Below are positions 53,515 to 64,000 of a stretch of 64,000 nucleotides of DNA, piece by piece. The translations under genes were made by a program, and so were the position numbers. Source of the stretch: Nocardia bhagyanarayanae (lineage in GTDB: Bacteria > Actinomycetota > Actinomycetes > Mycobacteriales > Mycobacteriaceae). Position 1 is the first letter of the stretch. Every line of letters begins with the position of its first letter. Location: positions 1,922,001-1,986,000 of the forward strand of contig NZ_VFPG01000001.1 in assembly GCF_006716565.1 (NCBI RefSeq), written 5' to 3'. The notes beneath the pieces were generated by a model. The model ran no database searches. It had not been told where the DNA came from and saw only the letters and a program-made list of their open reading frames with translations.

Positions 53515-54882
53515 ATGGTCGTCGTGCTTGTCGAAGACCCGGGTTCCAGCGTAGGAAGTGCGGTGCGGCGGTTGAGGATACCGCCCTCCCGGGTCTGGGT
53601 GACCGCGGCCGTCGCGGCTGTGCCCGCACTGCTGGTCGTGCTCCAGATCGTCGCGTTCCAGCAGGATTTCGAAGGGCCGCTGGAAAGCCTGTTGCGCGAC
53701 TACGTCGGAACGCCGAAATCGATGTCGGTGCCGTGGGCCGGGCTGGTCCTCGCGCTGGTCGGTATCACCATGCGGCGCAGGCTCGTCGCGCTCGGTGCTG
53801 CGGTGGCCATCGACGTGGTGTGCGCGGGGGCGCGGCTGCTCGCCGGCGATCCGCCCACGGTCGGCAACGGTCCCGTGCTCGTGCTCACGGCGCTCGCCCT
53901 GATCGCCTGGCTGCGCTGGAGCGGCGACGAGCGGCGCAACGCGTTGCGCGCCGCCGCGCTCGGCGCGCTGCTGATCCTGGCGACCAAGGTCGGCGACGTC
54001 TGGTTGCACATCACGGTGCTGAGCAGTCCCGAGGTGCTCGACGAGTACGTGATGCTGGCCGATCACGCGCTCGGCGACCCGTCCTGGGTGATGGGGCGGG
54101 TGATCGACACGCTCGGCCCGGTCGTCTACGCCGTGCTGCACTGGGTCTACATCGAGTTGCCGGTGGCCGCGATCGTGGTCGCGGTGTGGCAGCTGCGCCG
54201 GGTGGTCGATTCGGGGCGGTGGCCGAGCCACTACCTGGTGCGGACCTTCCTGGTGCTCGGGCTGGTCGGACCGATCGTCTACGTGTTCTTCCCGGTGGTG
54301 GGTCCGATGTTCGCCTTCGGCGCCGACGGCAACGGACTCCAGATCGGCAACTACTGGCCGGGCGTACTCCCGCCGATCGACCGCAGTCCCGAGCCGCTGC
54401 CCTTCGACACGGCGACTCCGCGCAACTGCATGCCGTCCATGCACACCGCGTGGGCGTTGTCGGTCTTCCTGCACACCCGCCGCGATATCGACGGGTCGCG
54501 CGCGCCGCGCTGGCTGCGCTGGGGCGGCACCTTCTGGCTGCTGGCCACGCTGGCCGCGACGCTCGGCTTCGGCTACCACTACGGCGTCGATCTGGTGGCG
54601 GGCGCGGTGCTGTGCCTCACCGTGGAATCCGCGCTGCGCGAGCCGGAACGCGGCTGGGGTTGGTTCCGTATCCGCCTGGTCGCGGGCGGCGCCGCCGTGC
54701 TGGTGATCCTGCTGGTCTCCTACCGCTATCTCGCGGCGCCGATGGCGGAGTACGCCGTTCCGGCCGGAACCATCGTGCTCGCGCTGCTGGCGGGCATGGC
54801 GGCCGCGTTCCACGCCACGTGGTTCGCGGGACAGCGGGAGCTGGTGGTCGAAGTGCGGGAGACCGAGCCCGCCGATCGCTGA
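53515..54882 (+). CDS. PAP2-superfamily membrane protein (inositol-phosphoceramide synthase/phosphatase-like)
   Basis: 455-aa polytopic protein with about ten hydrophobic segments. PAP2 catalytic pieces C-M-P-S-M-H-T-A-W (residues ~303-311, first His) and G-F-G-Y-H-Y-G-V-D-L-V-A-G (second His and Asp) are spaced as in Aur1/PAP2 transferases. The N-terminal ~170 residues have no recognised domain. It could be a lipid phosphatase or a head-group transferase. Start ATG 53515; GTG 53524 is an alternative. Not present at this place in M. tuberculosis. Confidence 0.85.
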   Translation: MVVVLVEDPGSSVGSAVRRLRIPPSRVWVTAAVAAVPALLVVLQIVAFQQDFEGPLESLLRDYVGTPKSMSVPWAGLVLALVGITMRRRLVALGAAVAIDVVCAGARLLAGDPPTVGNGPVLVLTALALIAWLRWSGDERRNALRAAALGALLILATKVGDVWLHITVLSSPEVLDEYVMLADHALGDPSWVMGRVIDTLGPVVYAVLHWVYIELPVAAIVVAVWQLRRVVDSGRWPSHYLVRTFLVLGLVGPIVYVFFPVVGPMFAFGADGNGLQIGNYWPGVLPPIDRSPEPLPFDTATPRNCMPSMHTAWALSVFLHTRRDIDGSRAPRWLRWGGTFWLLATLAATLGFGYHYGVDLVAGAVLCLTVESALREPERGWGWFRIRLVAGGAAVLVILLVSYRYLAAPMAEYAVPAGTIVLALLAGMAAAFHATWFAGQRELVVEVRETEPADR

Positions 54883-54944
54883 ATCCGTCGCGCCGAGTCC
54901 GTTGGCGGCTGAATCCGTTGCGCTGAGTCCGCCGACCGCTGCGT

Positions 54945-55090
54945 CCGTCGTGCGCCGAGCCGAGGCCCGCTGCGTCCCTGGTGCGCCGAGCCGAGGCCCG
55001 CTGCGTCCCTGGCGCGCCGAGCCGAGGCCCGCTGCGTCCCTGGCGCGCCGAGCCGAGGCCCGCCGCTTCCGTCGTGCGCCGAGCCGACCG
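54945..55090. repeat. 31-bp tandem repeat, four to five units
   Basis: GAGGCCCGC recurs at 54962, 54993, 55024 and 55055 (exact period 31), inside units containing GCGCCGAGCC and TGCGTCCCTG. Diverged units flank it on both sides from 54890. It separates the PAP2 gene from the end of the Mrp operon and is probably non-coding. Confidence 0.85.
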
Positions 55091-55128
55091 GCGCGCTGAG
55101 TCCGATGCACGCGGCGGTGGTGGACCGC

Positions 55129-55461
55129 TCAGTCGATCTCGTCGCCCAGCTCGTTGACGCGCAGCAGACCGTCGCGGTGCCGCTGTTCGCGGTAGGCGGT
55201 GCGGCCGATCAGGTGCGCGATCACTGGCGCGGTGAGCAGCGTGAACAGCCCGACCAGCGCGAGCAGCCAGACATTGCCTTGGCCGCGCAGTTCGATCGCG
55301 GCGCCCCCGAGCACCAGCAACAGCCCGATCACCTGCGGTTTGGTGGCGGCGTGCATGCGGGTCAGGGTGTCGGGGAAGCGCACGATGGCGATCGCGGCGG
55401 TGCACGCCATCGCCGCGCCGGTGAGGATCAGCGCCGCCGATGCCCACTGCCAGCCCGTCAT
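55129..55461 (-). CDS. mrpG: Na+/H+ antiporter subunit MrpG
   Basis: 110-aa membrane protein with three helices. It has the family stretch V-R-F-P-D-T-L-T-R-M-H-A-A-T-K-P and L-T-A-P-V-I-A-H-L-I-G-R. Last subunit of the Mrp operon. ATG 55461 overlaps the mrpF stop by 4 bp. MrpG is needed for assembly and activity of the complex. Confidence 0.92.
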   Translation of the reverse strand: MTGWQWASAALILTGAAMACTAAIAIVRFPDTLTRMHAATKPQVIGLLLVLGGAAIELRGQGNVWLLALVGLFTLLTAPVIAHLIGRTAYREQRHRDGLLRVNELGDEID

Positions 55462-55718
55462 CGGTCGTCCCTGACGCGGAAGCGGGAGACGGCGGCCGAA
55501 CCGAGGAACCCGACCAGCGCCAGCGCGACTATGGCGGGCAGCACCGTGGCGTCCCTGTTGTGCGCGGCCCACACGGCGAGCCCCGCCATGGCGATGGCCA
55601 TCAGCGAATCGATGCCGACGACCCGGTCGAGCGTGTTCGGCCCGGCCAGGATGCGGTAGCTGGTGATGACAGCGGCGGCCGCGAGCAGGAAGCCCGCGAG
55701 CACGGCGACGACGGTCAT
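55458..55718 (-). CDS. mrpF: Na+/H+ antiporter subunit MrpF
   Basis: 86-aa protein with three helices and the family core Y-R-I-L-A-G-P-N-T-L-D-R-V-V-G-I-D-S. Overlaps mrpG by 4 bp and begins 5 bp past the mrpE stop, so translation is coupled. Confidence 0.93.
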   Translation of the reverse strand: MTVVAVLAGFLLAAAAVITSYRILAGPNTLDRVVGIDSLMAIAMAGLAVWAAHNRDATVLPAIVALALVGFLGSAAVSRFRVRDDR

Positions 55719-55722
55719 GCGT

Positions 55723-56298
55723 TCACCTCCGGACGGTTTTCGGTACGGGCCGCTCGAATGCGGAGATCAGCAGCCGTTCCAGGCGGCGGGTCTGCTGGTA
55801 GAACCGCGCCACCGCGGCCTCGCTGCCCACGTCGAGCACGTGCACGTAGACCAGGCAGCGGTTGCGGTCGATCTCGAGCACCATCGTGCCGGGGATCAGG
55901 TTGAGCAGGTCGGTTGTCAGCACCAGTACCAGGTCCGACCTGGTGCTCAGGTTGACCCGCAGCACGCCGGAGACCGGCGGCGGCGCGGGCCGCAGCGCGA
56001 ACCACGCGATCTGCAAGCTGGATTCGAGCGCGTAGTAGGCGCACACCCACACCACCTCGGCGAGCGCGATCAGGTTGAGCCGTCCGCTCACCGGGATTCG
56101 GGGCAGCGGCAGCGCCACCATGATCAGCGTGCCGACCGCCAGACCCGCCAGCAGGTTGCCGATGCTGAGATCGCCCCACAGCGCCATGTAGACGGCGGCG
56201 AGCCAGAGCAGCACGCCGACTCGGACGACGCTGTCCTTGCCGACGCGCCGGGAGCCGGAGCCGCTTGTCCCGCTGGGGATCTCGTCGCCGATACTCAT
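55723..56298 (-). CDS. mrpE: Na+/H+ antiporter subunit MrpE
   Basis: 191-aa protein with two to three N-terminal helices (residues ~25-65 and ~85-105) and a cytoplasmic C-terminal domain containing N-L-I-P-G-T-M-V-L-E-I-D and the V-H-V-L-D-V-G stretch. It is separated from mrpD by 133 bp, the only real gap in the operon, with no gene in it. Start ATG 56298. Confidence 0.9.
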   Translation of the reverse strand: MSIGDEIPSGTSGSGSRRVGKDSVVRVGVLLWLAAVYMALWGDLSIGNLLAGLAVGTLIMVALPLPRIPVSGRLNLIALAEVVWVCAYYALESSLQIAWFALRPAPPPVSGVLRVNLSTRSDLVLVLTTDLLNLIPGTMVLEIDRNRCLVYVHVLDVGSEAAVARFYQQTRRLERLLISAFERPVPKTVRR

Positions 56299-56431
56299 GC
56301 TTGTGCCTCACGGAATCCGTGACGGCGACCGGTCCGGAAGACGATCCGGCCGATGCCGGGGTGAGCAGCGCCGCGATCGACGCCGCGCTGTTCCGGTGCG
56401 CGCCGCCGCATGATCAGCCCATCGCGTTCAC

Positions 56432-58033
56432 TCATCGATACGCCTCCGGTTCGCCGAGCACCGCGCCGACGTACACCGCGGGATCGTTCAGATCGGCCGC
56501 GGCTCGGTCGGCGATGCCGAGGATCGGTCCGGCCAGCACGGTGAGGCCGAGACCGACCGCGGCGAGCGCCATCGTCGAGAGCAGCATGAGCGGCGGGATG
56601 CGGCCGGGATCGGTGCGTTCGTCGTAGAGGACGTCGGTCGAATCCTCGATCAGGGTCGGCGGTTTCGCGGCCGCGAGGTGTCCTTCCGGAGCTTCGGAGC
56701 GCGGCCGCCAGAACGCTTTCGCCCACACCCGCGCGACGACGTACAGCGTCAGCAGGCTGGTCAGCACCGCGCCCCCGACCAGCACCCAGGCCAGCACGCT
56801 GCCGTCGGCCGCGCCCGCCTGGAGCAGCGCGACCTTGCCGATGAAGCCCGAGAAGGGTGGTATCCCACCGAGATTCAGCGCGGGCACCAGGAAGAGCAGA
56901 CCGAGTACGGGGCTCGCGGCGGCCAGCCCGCCGAGCCTGCGCAGCGAGGTGGAACCGGCTTGCCGCTCGATCAGGCCGACCACCAGGAACAGGGTGGTCT
57001 GCACCAGAATGTGGTGCGCCACATAGAACACCGCGCCCGCGAGACCGGCCGCCGTGGCGAGCCCGACACCGAAGATCATGTAGCCGATGTGGCTGACCAG
57101 CGTGAACGACAGCAGCCGTCGGATGTCGTGCTGGGCGATCGCGCCGAGAATGCCGATCACCATGGTGAGCAGGCCGCAGATCAGCAGGATGTTGTCGAAA
57201 GCCCCGTCGGGGAACAACAGCGTGTGCGTCCGAATGATCGAGTACACGCCGACTTTCGTCAGCAAACCGGCGAAGACGGCGGTCACCGGCGCCGGCGCGG
57301 TCGGGTACGAGTCGGGCAGCCAGTTGTACAGCGGGAACACCGCCGCCTTGATGCCGAAGGCGACCAGCAGCACCGCGTAGACCGCCGTGCGCACGCCCTC
57401 GGGCGCCGCGCCGAGGCGGACGGCGATCTGCGCCAGATTCAGTGTCCCGGTGGTCGCGTAGACCAGTCCGATGCCGGTCAGGAAGATCAGCGACGACAGC
57501 ATCGACACCATCACGTACGCCACGCCCGCGCGGATGCGTTCGGCGGTCGCGCCCACGGTGAGCAGCACGAACGACGCGGCGAGCAGCATCTCGAAGCCGA
57601 CGAACAGGTTGAACAGGTCACCGGCCAGGAAGGCCGCCGAAACACCGGCTGTCAGAACGAGATACGTGGGGCGGTAGATGGAGGTCGGCTGGCGCTCGTC
57701 GCCGTCGCGGATGTTCTGGCCCGCGCCGTAGACCGAGACGGCGAGCAGCACGATGGCCGAGATGAGCAGCATGCCCGCGGCGAGCCGGTCCACCACCAGC
57801 GTGATGCCGATCGGGGTGTCCCATCCGCCGACCTGGACCGCGGCGGTGCCGTCCCGGTCGGCCAGGTAGAGCAGCATTCCGGTGATTACGACGACCGCGG
57901 TCAGCGCGACCAGGGTGACCGTGCGCTGGATGCGGGGCCTGCGGCCGAAGATCAGCGTCGCGGCGGCGCCGAGCAGCGGAACGAGCACCGGCAGCGGCGC
58001 GAGCGCGGGCAGGAGGTGCGGCGAGAGGCTCAA
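56432..58033 (-). CDS. mrpD: Na+/H+ antiporter subunit MrpD
   Basis: 533-aa antiporter-like subunit homologous to complex I NuoM/NuoN, with about 14 helices. The key Glu lies in F-V-G-F-E-M-L-L-A-A-S-F, a lysine in F-G-I-K-A-A-V-F-P-L-Y-N-W-L-P-D-S-Y-P-T-A-P, and P-V-T-A-V-F-A-G-L-L-T-K-V-G-V-Y follows. The start is TTG 58033, overlapping the mrpC stop as TTGA. Confidence 0.93.
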   Translation of the reverse strand: MSLSPHLLPALAPLPVLVPLLGAAATLIFGRRPRIQRTVTLVALTAVVVITGMLLYLADRDGTAAVQVGGWDTPIGITLVVDRLAAGMLLISAIVLLAVSVYGAGQNIRDGDERQPTSIYRPTYLVLTAGVSAAFLAGDLFNLFVGFEMLLAASFVLLTVGATAERIRAGVAYVMVSMLSSLIFLTGIGLVYATTGTLNLAQIAVRLGAAPEGVRTAVYAVLLVAFGIKAAVFPLYNWLPDSYPTAPAPVTAVFAGLLTKVGVYSIIRTHTLLFPDGAFDNILLICGLLTMVIGILGAIAQHDIRRLLSFTLVSHIGYMIFGVGLATAAGLAGAVFYVAHHILVQTTLFLVVGLIERQAGSTSLRRLGGLAAASPVLGLLFLVPALNLGGIPPFSGFIGKVALLQAGAADGSVLAWVLVGGAVLTSLLTLYVVARVWAKAFWRPRSEAPEGHLAAAKPPTLIEDSTDVLYDERTDPGRIPPLMLLSTMALAAVGLGLTVLAGPILGIADRAAADLNDPAVYVGAVLGEPEAYR

Positions 58034-58409
58034 TCTTCCGGATCCTCTCGGTCGCGCCGCGCCGCCACCTCCGCGTCACCGGGGTCGTTCTGCACGTCGT
58101 CGGTGGTGGTGAGCATGTAGGACCGGTAGGCGAGCGAGAGCACGAACGCCGCGAGGCCCATCGTGATGACGATCGCGGTGAGCATCATCGCCTGGGCGAG
58201 CGGATCCGCCATGCCTTCGTGCGCGCCCGCCTCGGCGCCGCCGACGGGCGGGTCGCCGTCCGGACCGCCGACGGTCAGGATCAGCAGGTTCACCGCGTTG
58301 CCGAACAGGATCATGCCGAGCAGCATCTTGGAGACGGCTCGCTCCAGGATCAGGTAGACGCCGCAGGCGGTGAGGACGCCGATGAGCACGAGCAGGGTGA
58401 GGTTCGACG

Positions 58410-58413
<4 letters not shown>
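58030..58413 (-). CDS. mrpC: Na+/H+ antiporter subunit MrpC
   Basis: 127-aa NuoK-like protein with three helices and the family core G-V-Y-L-I-L-E-R, G-N-A-V-N-L-L-I-L and D-P-L-A-Q-A-M-M-L-T-A-I-V-I. A ~25-residue acidic/basic tail follows the last helix. ATG 58413 overlaps the mrpA stop by 4 bp. Confidence 0.93.
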
Positions 58414-61244
<2,831 letters not shown>

Positions 61245-61353
61245 ACTGCACTCCGTCGGTTGTGGCGGGCGGTGGTGCGGTTCCAGCCTACGTAAAGCCA
61301 GGGTTTTTCGCGGGAGCGGCGGCTATGGCGTCAGCCATGTCGCGGCGGCTCGG

Positions 61354-62667
61354 CTATATGTCCGCTACCTCGTCCCGCTGCACGGGCGGCGCCGGTTTGC
61401 GGTAGGCGCGCGGCCGCAGCCGGTAGAGCAGGAGGAGGGCGATCGTGCACCCGACCACGATCATCAGCGCGACCCGGCCGGGCGTGGTGGCGTGCGCCAT
61501 GTTGTCCCGCGGCGGCCACGTCTCGTTCTCCACCGGCAGCGCGGTGACGACGCTCGGCAGGTAGAGCGCGCCGATGGCGAGCACGGCGCTCGGGCCGTAG
61601 CGCGGGCGGGCGGCGCCGCCGCAGAAGCCGGCGGTCAGCGCTAGCAGCACCGTCGCGACGGAGTAGTAGAACGTGCCGTCGCCGTGCGCGTCGACCCACG
61701 CGAACACCGTGACGCCCATCAGCGCCAGCAGCGCCAGAAAAGGCGACGGCGCGCGCAGACCGGCGAACAAGCCGAGCGCGGTGAGCGCGAGCACCACGAA
61801 GACGCTCCACCAAGGCCGGGGTACGTAACCCAGCGAGTCGGCGGTCGCGACCAGACTCACCGCGAGCAGCACGCCGACGCCGTCGCGTCCGGGCAGCAGC
61901 ATGGCCGCGATGAGCGCGGCGCTGATGGTGGCAGCCACGGCGATCGCGATTTCCAGCCGGTTGTCCCCGGGCGCGGAGACATTGTTGTATTGAGCGGCCA
62001 GCCATTCGGTCGCCGCGAGGACGATCAGGCCGAGCACGATCGCCGCGAGTATCGGCGTGATCGGCAGATCGATCGGCACTGTCGAGTCGCTCTCCGGTCC
62101 GGCCCGGTCGCGATTGCGAGCGATGGCGACGAACAGCAGCACCACCGCGATGCCGATCATCGAGAACGGCGGCGTCTCCAGCACCGACCACGGGTCCTGA
62201 TCGGGCAGGTCGAGCAGGTCTGCGAGATCGCCGAAGACGAAGAAGCTCACCGCGCCGAGCACGTAGCCGATCGCCGAGGCGCGGCGGCGCAACGCGGCGG
62301 CGCCCAACGCGCCCAGAATGATTCCGCCGCATACCGCATCGATGTAGTTCTGCGTGGTGAGCAGATCGGCGGAGGAGACGTCGCGGCCCGCGAAGTGGTT
62401 GACGTACATGCCGAGCGCGCCGCCGAACGCGACGATCCAGCCGACCAGCGGCCGGGCGAAGGTGGTGATCAGCACCGCGACCGTGACCGCGACGACCATG
62501 CCGATCGTCGCGCCGCGCGGCACGCTGTTGATCAGGCTGGCGATCCGGTACGGGGTGCTCTGCGCGGTCCAGGCGAAGGTGATCGGCAGGAACAGCGCGA
62601 TCCCCGCGACCGCGGCCCCGATGAAGGCCGTGACCACGTCGACTCCGTCGCCGATCCATCGCCGCAC
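61354..62667 (-). CDS. Polytopic membrane protein, function unknown
   Basis: 437-aa protein with 11-12 hydrophobic segments spread along its length. There are a few conserved-looking polar spots between helices (T-Q-N-Y-I-D-A, W-V-D-A-H-G-D-G-T-F-Y-Y) and a basic C-terminus. No transporter or enzyme motif is recognised. The GTG start at 62667 is 61 bp past the AAA ATPase stop on the same strand, so it may be co-transcribed with it. Confidence 0.75.
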   Translation of the reverse strand: MRRWIGDGVDVVTAFIGAAVAGIALFLPITFAWTAQSTPYRIASLINSVPRGATIGMVVAVTVAVLITTFARPLVGWIVAFGGALGMYVNHFAGRDVSSADLLTTQNYIDAVCGGIILGALGAAALRRRASAIGYVLGAVSFFVFGDLADLLDLPDQDPWSVLETPPFSMIGIAVVLLFVAIARNRDRAGPESDSTVPIDLPITPILAAIVLGLIVLAATEWLAAQYNNVSAPGDNRLEIAIAVAATISAALIAAMLLPGRDGVGVLLAVSLVATADSLGYVPRPWWSVFVVLALTALGLFAGLRAPSPFLALLALMGVTVFAWVDAHGDGTFYYSVATVLLALTAGFCGGAARPRYGPSAVLAIGALYLPSVVTALPVENETWPPRDNMAHATTPGRVALMIVVGCTIALLLLYRLRPRAYRKPAPPVQRDEVADI

Positions 62668-62728
62668 CAGGGCAACATACCCGCGCGACTGCGCCGAGAC
62701 CGTGATTACCGGGCCGGCGCCGTGTCCG

Positions 62729-64000
62729 TCAGCTGCGGTTTTCCGCGTACCTGCGCAGGGTCTCGACCTGGTCCGGATCCAGCGAAGGACGCACCACCGC
62801 CCGGGCGGCGGCGAGATCGGCGGCGGTCACGTCGGCGGCCGCCACGTCGCGGCGCATCGCCGCGAGCGCGGCCTCGCGCAGCAGCGCGGCGCAGTCGGCG
62901 GCCGAGTAGCCGTCCAGGTCGGCGGCGAGCGCGGTCAGGTCGACGTCGGCGGCCAGCGGCACCGAACGACCCGCGGTCCGCAGGATCTCCAGCCGCGCCG
63001 CGCCGTCCGGCGGCGGCACGAACACCAGCCGCTCCAACCGGCCCGGCCGCAGCAGCGCGGGATCGATCAGCTCGGGCCGGTTCGTCGCGCCGAGCACCAC
63101 CACGTCGCGCAGCGGCTCCACGCCGTCGAGCTCGGTGAGCAGCGCGGCGACCACGCGGTCGCCGACACCGGAGTCGGTGCTCTGCCCGCGGCGCGGCGCG
63201 AGCGCGTCGACCTCGTCGAGGAAAATCAACGACGGCGCGGAATCCCTTGCCCGCTGGAACAATTCGCGCACCGCCCGCTCCGACGCGCCGACCCACTTGT
63301 CCAGCAGCTCGGCGCCCTTGACCGCGTGCACGCTGAGCTGGCCCGAGCCCGCCAGCGCCCGCACCAGGAAGGTCTTGCCGCAGCCCGGCGGGCCGTAGAG
63401 CAGCACGCCGCGCGGCGGATCGATGCCGAGCCTTGCGAAGGAATCCGGATGGCGCAGCGGCCATAGCACCGATTCGGTGAGCGCCTGCTTCGTCTCGATC
63501 ATGTCGCCGACGTCGTCCAAGCCGAGGCTGCCGATCGCCAATTCCTCCATGCCGGAACGCGACAGCGGACGGATCACCTCCAGCGCGCCGACCAGGTCCT
63601 GCTGGGTCAGGCGCGGGTCGGCCTGCTCCTTGCTCACCCGCGACGCCGCGCGCAGCGCCGCCTCCCGGCACAGCGCCGCGAGATCCGACACCACGAAACC
63701 CGGTGTGCGCGCGGCGATCTCGTCGAGCTTCAGGTCACCGGTCGGTACCTTGCGCAACAGCTGCTCCAGCAGCGCCTTGCGCATCGCCGCCGTGGGCAGC
63801 GGCAGCGCGAGCTCCCGATCACAGAGGTCCGGTGCGCGCAGCCGCGCGTCCACACCCGCCGGATGCGCGGTCGTCGCGATGAACGCCACGCTGGTCTCGG
63901 CCATCGCCCCGCGCAACTGGTCCAGGATCAGCGTCGCGACCGGCTCCGCGTCGGCGGGCAGCAGCGCGTCGATGTCGGTGATGAGCAGGATGCCGCCGCG
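62729..64000 (-). CDS. Tandem AAA ATPase (CDC48/VCP-like), C-terminal part; 5' end outside window
   Basis: 424 residues are visible. The last domain (D2) is complete: Walker A G-P-P-G-C-G-K-T, Walker B I-F-L-D-E-V-D-A, sensor/Arg region N-R-P-E-L-I-D-P-A-L-L-R-P-G-R-L. The visible end of D1 has a degenerate Walker B (L-L-I-T-D-I-D-A in place of D-E-I-D) and lacks the usual arginine-finger pattern (L-R-A-P-D-L-C-D-R-E). It is probably a protein-unfolding machine, with D2 doing the hydrolysis. Position matches Rv0435c. Confidence 0.9.
   Translation of the reverse strand, partial: RGGILLITDIDALLPADAEPVATLILDQLRGAMAETSVAFIATTAHPAGVDARLRAPDLCDRELALPLPTAAMRKALLEQLLRKVPTGDLKLDEIAARTPGFVVSDLAALCREAALRAASRVSKEQADPRLTQQDLVGALEVIRPLSRSGMEELAIGSLGLDDVGDMIETKQALTESVLWPLRHPDSFARLGIDPPRGVLLYGPPGCGKTFLVRALAGSGQLSVHAVKGAELLDKWVGASERAVRELFQRARDSAPSLIFLDEVDALAPRRGQSTDSGVGDRVVAALLTELDGVEPLRDVVVLGATNRPELIDPALLRPGRLERLVFVPPPDGAARLEILRTAGRSVPLAADVDLTALAADLDGYSAADCAALLREAALAAMRRDVAAADVTAADLAAARAVVRPSLDPDQVETLRRYAENRS

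Noticed and set aside
52635..54926. A 763-codon plus-strand frame across ybdK and the PAP2 gene
   Set aside because: Arg/Gly/Ala-rich shadow of two well-supported genes in another frame, an effect of high GC.

Overview
The window is high-GC, densely packed DNA from an actinobacterium of the mycolic-acid group, most likely Nocardia or a close relative. This rests on a KasA/KasB-type ketoacyl synthase, an MMPL transporter, a mycobacterial-type SodC lipoprotein, six TetR-family regulators, many GTG/TTG starts, and gene order. From memory of Mycobacterium tuberculosis H37Rv, the anchors thiS-thiG ... thiD ... thiC ... xthA-GNAT-def-DUF3263-LytR_C-sodC-ybdK ... AAA ATPase follow Rv0416 to Rv0435c. 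Here the anchors are pushed apart by blocks of accessory genes and by repeat-rich DNA.

Layout. 1-4.2 kb: the thiS end, thiG, an ABC-2 exporter, a class III nucleotidyl cyclase and a 52-aa membrane protein. 4.3-13.5 kb: a tightly overlapping acyl-CoA catabolic operon (AtuA-like protein, two acyl-CoA dehydrogenases, biotin-dependent carboxylase beta and alpha subunits, enoyl-CoA hydratase, TetR) resembling the acyclic-terpene (atu) or leucine (liu) pathways. 13.6-15.1 kb: an NAD(P)-binding protein and a methyltransferase. 15.2-21.9 kb: an oxygenase cluster on the minus strand (KshB-like flavin/2Fe-2S reductase, SDR, Baeyer-Villiger-type monooxygenase, two tandem AurF-like diiron proteins), divergent from a DUF4873 protein and a TetR gene. 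One AurF-like paralogue has lost three of seven iron ligands. 21.9-31.3 kb: a 17-bp minisatellite, thiD, a Zur-box COG0523 GTPase, 1.6 kb of repeats, and an epoxide hydrolase/TetR pair. 31.3-45.7 kb: a ketoacyl synthase/TetR pair, thiC with a TPP riboswitch, a secreted lipase/TetR pair, an MMPL exporter and the homogentisate genes (hmgA, fumarylacetoacetase). 45.8-55 kb: a large acyl-CoA dehydrogenase and the conserved xthA-to-ybdK block. 55-61 kb: a six-gene Mrp Na+/H+ antiporter operon. 61-64 kb: a membrane protein and a tandem AAA ATPase that runs off the end.

The strongest unexplained signals are (1) the intact plus degenerate AurF-like pair inside an apparently complete oxygenase operon with a 27-bp dyad in its divergent promoter, and (2) a dispersed intergenic repeat. 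Four copies of that repeat carry a three-arm hairpin module, ACCATTTGACTACCGTC / its complement / the first arm again, with a compensatory base change in one copy. The three arms can form two mutually exclusive stems. Several other tandem repeats (17 bp, 31 bp, about 66 bp including the end of a TetR gene) lie in the gaps between genes.

Regulation looks local. Five of the six TetR genes sit divergently beside their likely targets with a palindrome between them. The sixth closes the acyl-CoA operon, which has a palindrome upstream of its first gene. Thiamine control (riboswitch on thiC) and zinc control (Zur-like box) are also visible. No tRNA, rRNA, transposase or CRISPR array was seen.
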